Assembly: GCA_947452315.1 (NCBI GenBank)
Contig: CANGCX010000001.1
Span: 46,766 to 110,765, forward strand
DNA length: 64,000 bases
Reading direction: 5' to 3'
DNA from: Opitutia bacterium
GTDB lineage: Bacteria > Verrucomicrobiota > Verrucomicrobiia > Opitutales > Opitutaceae
Each line of letters starts with the position of its first letter. The stretch's first letter is position 1. The notes beneath the pieces were generated by a model. It did not search any database. It had not been told where the DNA came from and saw nothing but the letters and a program-made list of their open reading frames with translations. The position numbers were made by a program, and so were the translations under genes. Of this stretch, positions 60,634 through 64,000 are shown piece by piece.

Positions 60634-61572
60634 TTACTCTGCGTCTTCCTCGCGCATCCGGAACTCGAGTTCTACGGTTTCGCCTTTCTTATCTGGGCGC
60701 GCGCCGATCGATTTAGTCCGAGCAAAGGCCTCGCGCACCGAGCGGTCAAATTCTTCACTACCTGAGGATTTACTGATGCGAACCCGAGAGATTGAGCCAT
60801 CCGAGCCCACGTAAAACTCCACGCGAGCCATGAGCGCATCGCTCAGACCAGAGGGTTTCTCGTGATTTTCCTTTAAGCGGGCTTTTAACAGAGAGAAATA
60901 TCGCTCCATCAAGGTTCCATCCTCCGCCGTCAACGCCTTGCCGCCCGCGCCGCCCTTGGTGTTCTTGGGGCTGCCACCGATTACGCCCTCTCGAATCCCT
61001 TGACCAACGGGCTCAATCTTAGAGCTGCCTCCTTTGGCTTTGGCCACGGCCTTAGCCTTGTTTGCCTTATCGAAAGCTTCCTTAGTCATTTTGGCCTCAG
61101 CCTCCCGCTCTTTCTTGATCTCCTGTTTAGCCTTAGCTTCTGCACGTTTCACTTTTTTCGTGATCTGATTTTTGAAATTGGGCACAGTAGGTTCCGCGGG
61201 TTTGGCCGAGGCTTTTTCCGGTTTGGGCTTCTCTACCGGAGCCTTTTCGGGCTGGGCTTTCTCAATTGGCGCTGGCGTGATCGGCGAAGGTTCAGGTGCA
61301 GACAGAGGCGCGGGTGCGATTGGCTCAGGCGTCGGCTCAATCTGCGGCGCAGGCGTGGTCGGCAAGTCTATCTTCACGCCCGTGGGCGAACCTAGGGCGG
61401 GCGCCTCCGTGGCCATGTAATTGTCGCCCGCTCCAGCAACCAGTTCAAAGACCTTGGGGGCATTCTTGACCTGCTGGTTGACCGCGTAACTGAGCAGCAA
61501 CGCCAGCACTACCAGCGCGCCATGTAAGGCGAGCGATAGCATAAATGCGGGCGTATGTTGATTTTCAGACAT
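60634..61572 (-). CDS. TolA/TonB-like energy transducer
   Basis: N-terminal TM, Pro/Lys/Glu-rich middle, TonB-like C-terminus ARVEFYVGSDGSISRVRISKSSGSEEFDRSVREAF; follows TolQR genes. Confidence 0.85.
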   Translation of the reverse strand: MSENQHTPAFMLSLALHGALVVLALLLSYAVNQQVKNAPKVFELVAGAGDNYMATEAPALGSPTGVKIDLPTTPAPQIEPTPEPIAPAPLSAPEPSPITPAPIEKAQPEKAPVEKPKPEKASAKPAEPTVPNFKNQITKKVKRAEAKAKQEIKKEREAEAKMTKEAFDKANKAKAVAKAKGGSSKIEPVGQGIREGVIGGSPKNTKGGAGGKALTAEDGTLMERYFSLLKARLKENHEKPSGLSDALMARVEFYVGSDGSISRVRISKSSGSEEFDRSVREAFARTKSIGARPDKKGETVELEFRMREEDAE

Positions 61573-61608
61573 GGCGCGGTGCAGCGACGATGAGGCGGTC
61601 GGTCAACG

Positions 61609-62037
61609 TCAGTTGGTTGTCTGCGTATCGAAGGTAATCTTGAAAAGTTTCTGCTTCTTCAATTCGTCCATCACGGTGATGAATTGCTGCGCAGTTGTCT
61701 TCGCATCCATACGTATGCGGAAAACGGGCGGTTTGGGCATCGCAGCAAAACGCATAAGCTCGCTCGCCAGTTGTCCTGAAGCAATCGAACGGCCTGCGAG
61801 CGCGCACGAGCCATCAGCTCGGATCGTGATGCTTTCAAATTTATCGTCGGGATCTGGCTTGGTTTGTATGCTTTTCGATTCCACAGGCAGGTTCACTGGC
61901 AACGTCTGCTCTTGGTTGATCAAAGGGGTCGCGATCATGAAAATGATCAGGAGCGTAAACCCCAGGTCGATGAGGTTCGTCACGTTCAGCTCCGAGATCG
62001 GGTGCTGCGCGTGTTTGCGGCGAAAAGTGCGTGCCAT
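61609..62037 (-). CDS. TolR/ExbD family biopolymer transport protein
   Basis: ISELNVTNLIDLGFTLLIIFMIATPLINQ; single N-terminal TM. Confidence 0.92.
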   Translation of the reverse strand: MARTFRRKHAQHPISELNVTNLIDLGFTLLIIFMIATPLINQEQTLPVNLPVESKSIQTKPDPDDKFESITIRADGSCALAGRSIASGQLASELMRFAAMPKPPVFRIRMDAKTTAQQFITVMDELKKQKLFKITFDTQTTN

Positions 62038-62046
62038 GGTCGCGGT

Positions 62047-62751
62047 TTACTTCGATTCCAACTCGATGCGGTCGGCCAGCGAGCTCGCGTAGTTTTCCAA
62101 TTCGGTCACGAGTTGTTTCGATTTACCGAGGAGAAAATTATAACCGAACACCGAGGGAATCGCCACCACGAGGCCCGCGATCGTCGTGAGCAACGCCGCG
62201 GAGACACCAGGCGCAAGGGTCTTGATGCTCGCCGAATCCTGCACCGCCACTGCACTGAACGCTTCCATAACGCCCCAAACCGTGCCCAACATCCCAAGAA
62301 AGGGAGCACCCGTGACGATGGTTGCTAGGAAAATCATGCTCGATTCATATCGTAGCGTCTGACGCGAGAGAGCGCGTTGCAGGGCGTTCTCCGCGTGCTC
62401 GAGGCGTGCACGCGAGGTGTCAGCGCCTTTTTCTTTACCTATCGCCGCCGCGCGCCAGTACGCCTCGACCGCATCAGCAAACAAATCCGCATACGGAATC
62501 ATCCTTTTTGAACGAAACGACTCGGGTAGATCTAGCAGCGATTTTTGGTCGCGCAGGTGCGATTCAAACGCGTGGTTGTAGGACGCCAACCGCTTCAGCT
62601 CGTAGTGCTTTTGAAACATGATAGTCCAAGCGATCACGCTGAACACAGCCAGTCCTACCGTGATGATTTGTCCGGCGGGATCGCAGCGGATAAACACTTC
62701 GATCATGTTGGTCGACGCTAGGACGGGAGTAAAAAATGAGGGCAATGACAT
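62047..62751 (-). CDS. TolQ/ExbB family MotA-like proton channel
   Basis: APFLGMLGTVWGVMEAFSAVAVQDSASIKTLAPGVSAALLTTIAGLVVAIPSVFGYNFL; ATG at 62751. Confidence 0.93.
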   Translation of the reverse strand: MSLPSFFTPVLASTNMIEVFIRCDPAGQIITVGLAVFSVIAWTIMFQKHYELKRLASYNHAFESHLRDQKSLLDLPESFRSKRMIPYADLFADAVEAYWRAAAIGKEKGADTSRARLEHAENALQRALSRQTLRYESSMIFLATIVTGAPFLGMLGTVWGVMEAFSAVAVQDSASIKTLAPGVSAALLTTIAGLVVAIPSVFGYNFLLGKSKQLVTELENYASSLADRIELESK

Positions 62752-62877
62752 AGTCGTGCGTCGAGAGTTGGCGGTTTTGCCGGATGCCTTCAATGGAAAT
62801 TCCGATCACCTTGCGCGAATCTGTTTGCGACCTCGCTTCACCAATTTTTCCCTGCAACGTCATGTCTTGCCCCTCAA

Positions 62878-63993
62878 ATGGACTTTAAAACCCGCACCCT
62901 CCAAGAACTCCGCGATCACCGCGGCTCCCTCGCCCAGAAAAACGTCCTCGTCGGCTTCGATGGTTTCGTCGACACGATTGTGACCGCCGTTGACCAACGC
63001 GCCGGCCAAGGCGATAATTTCACCCCGTTCAGCGGCATCGCCGCATTCGGCCAACGCATTCTAGGCGCCGCCGGCAAGAGCACCAATCTCGAGTTCTACC
63101 CGCGCATGGATAAGCTCGGAGGCAACGGCCCCATCATGGGGAATGCCCTCTTAGCACACGGCGCCCGCGTGACCTACGTTGGTGCCCTCGGCCGCGGCAA
63201 CGTCCACCCCGTCTTCGCTGACTTCGCTTCACGCGCCCGAGTAATCTCGTTCGCCGAGCCCGCACACACCACCGCCGTAGAGTTCCCCGACGGCAAGCTC
63301 ATGCTCGGTACAATGCGTAGCCTCGATGACATCACGCCCGCTAACGTCACGACCGCACTCGGAGGCATCGACGGCTACCGCGCGGCCCTCGCCGCCAGCG
63401 ATCTCGTAGCCCTCGTTAACTGGACGATGATTCCCAATATGACTGCGATCTTCACCGATCTGGTCCAACGCGTCCTCCCTGCTCTACCCGTTCGCCAAGG
63501 CCGCACATTCTTCTTCGACCTAGCCGACCCCGAGAAACGCTCCGCCGCAGACCTTGTCTACGCTCTTGAGACGATCGCCCTGTTCGAGCAATTCGGCCGT
63601 GTCACCCTCGGACTCAACCTCAAAGAAGCTCAACAAGTATTCGCCGCCCTAGGCTTCCCAGCCGTCGCCGAAACCGAAACGGGTCTGCGCGCGATGGCAG
63701 AGAAAATACGCACCCGCCTTGATCTCACTACAGTTGTCGTTCACCCTAAAGAATCTGCCGCTTGCGCCACCCGCGATGGAACATGGTGGATTCCCGGGCC
63801 TTACGTCGCCCAGCCGCTCATCACCACCGGCGCCGGCGACCATTTCAATGCCGGCTTCTCCGCCGCCCAACTCATCGGTTGCTCCCCCGAAGCCTGCCTC
63901 GGCGCTGGCGTTTGCACCAGCGGCCACTACGTCCGCACCGCCCAGAGCCCGTCCCTCACCGACCTCGAAACCTTCCTCGCCAACTGGCGCTGA
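62878..63993 (+). CDS. PfkB family carbohydrate kinase
   Basis: VLVGFDGFVDTIV; PRMDKLGGNGPIMGNALLAHGARVTYVGALG; TTGAGDHFNAGFSAAQLIG. Confidence 0.88.
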   Translation: MDFKTRTLQELRDHRGSLAQKNVLVGFDGFVDTIVTAVDQRAGQGDNFTPFSGIAAFGQRILGAAGKSTNLEFYPRMDKLGGNGPIMGNALLAHGARVTYVGALGRGNVHPVFADFASRARVISFAEPAHTTAVEFPDGKLMLGTMRSLDDITPANVTTALGGIDGYRAALAASDLVALVNWTMIPNMTAIFTDLVQRVLPALPVRQGRTFFFDLADPEKRSAADLVYALETIALFEQFGRVTLGLNLKEAQQVFAALGFPAVAETETGLRAMAEKIRTRLDLTTVVVHPKESAACATRDGTWWIPGPYVAQPLITTGAGDHFNAGFSAAQLIGCSPEACLGAGVCTSGHYVRTAQSPSLTDLETFLANWR

Positions 63994-64000
63994 TCGCCTC

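Noticed and set aside
60428-60814. 128-aa plus-strand ORF
   Set aside because: Reads through tRNA-Ala and its terminator
61000-61395. 131-aa Phe/Arg-rich plus-strand ORF (and 61172-61420)
   Set aside because: Antisense of the Pro/Lys/Glu-rich TolA-like linker; low-complexity shadow

Overview
Bacterial chromosomal window, moderate GC and gene-dense. Gene content and domain fusions suggest Verrucomicrobiota/Opitutae-like; this is an inference and was not tested by any search. Most of the window is housekeeping: glgC 3' end, lgt, gcvT-gcvH, an RND efflux pair, typA, hrpB, trmO, dinB, apaG, purH, pal, ruvA, dapB-dapA, fabD-lepA-lepB, galE, tolQRA-like genes, a PfkB kinase, tRNA-Lys(UUU) and tRNA-Ala(GGC). 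The most interesting region is a co-oriented minus-strand lipid/hydrocarbon-type cluster at about 45.5-54.1 kb. Its order is FabF-like KS, ACP, CrtI-like FAD oxidoreductase, secreted sugar-isomerase-like TIM barrel, second CrtI-like oxidoreductase, FabZ-like, FabI-like, OleA-like thiolase, OleB-like alpha/beta hydrolase, possibly followed by a GT2. It looks like a dedicated type II fatty-acid/polyene module feeding an OleA head-to-head condensation, but OleC and OleD are not in the window. Just past its 3' side (43.4-44.35 kb) is a small accessory scar with remnants of two different PIN toxins, one intact antitoxin-like ORF and a possible IS-end relic. Other points of note are a 59-aa ORF missed by the ORF track in a DsbA-MauE operon, an NtrC-type regulator with an aberrant C-terminal HTH, and a terminator-like hairpin inside the lipid cluster. 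No CRISPR array, rRNA, intact transposase or prophage was seen.
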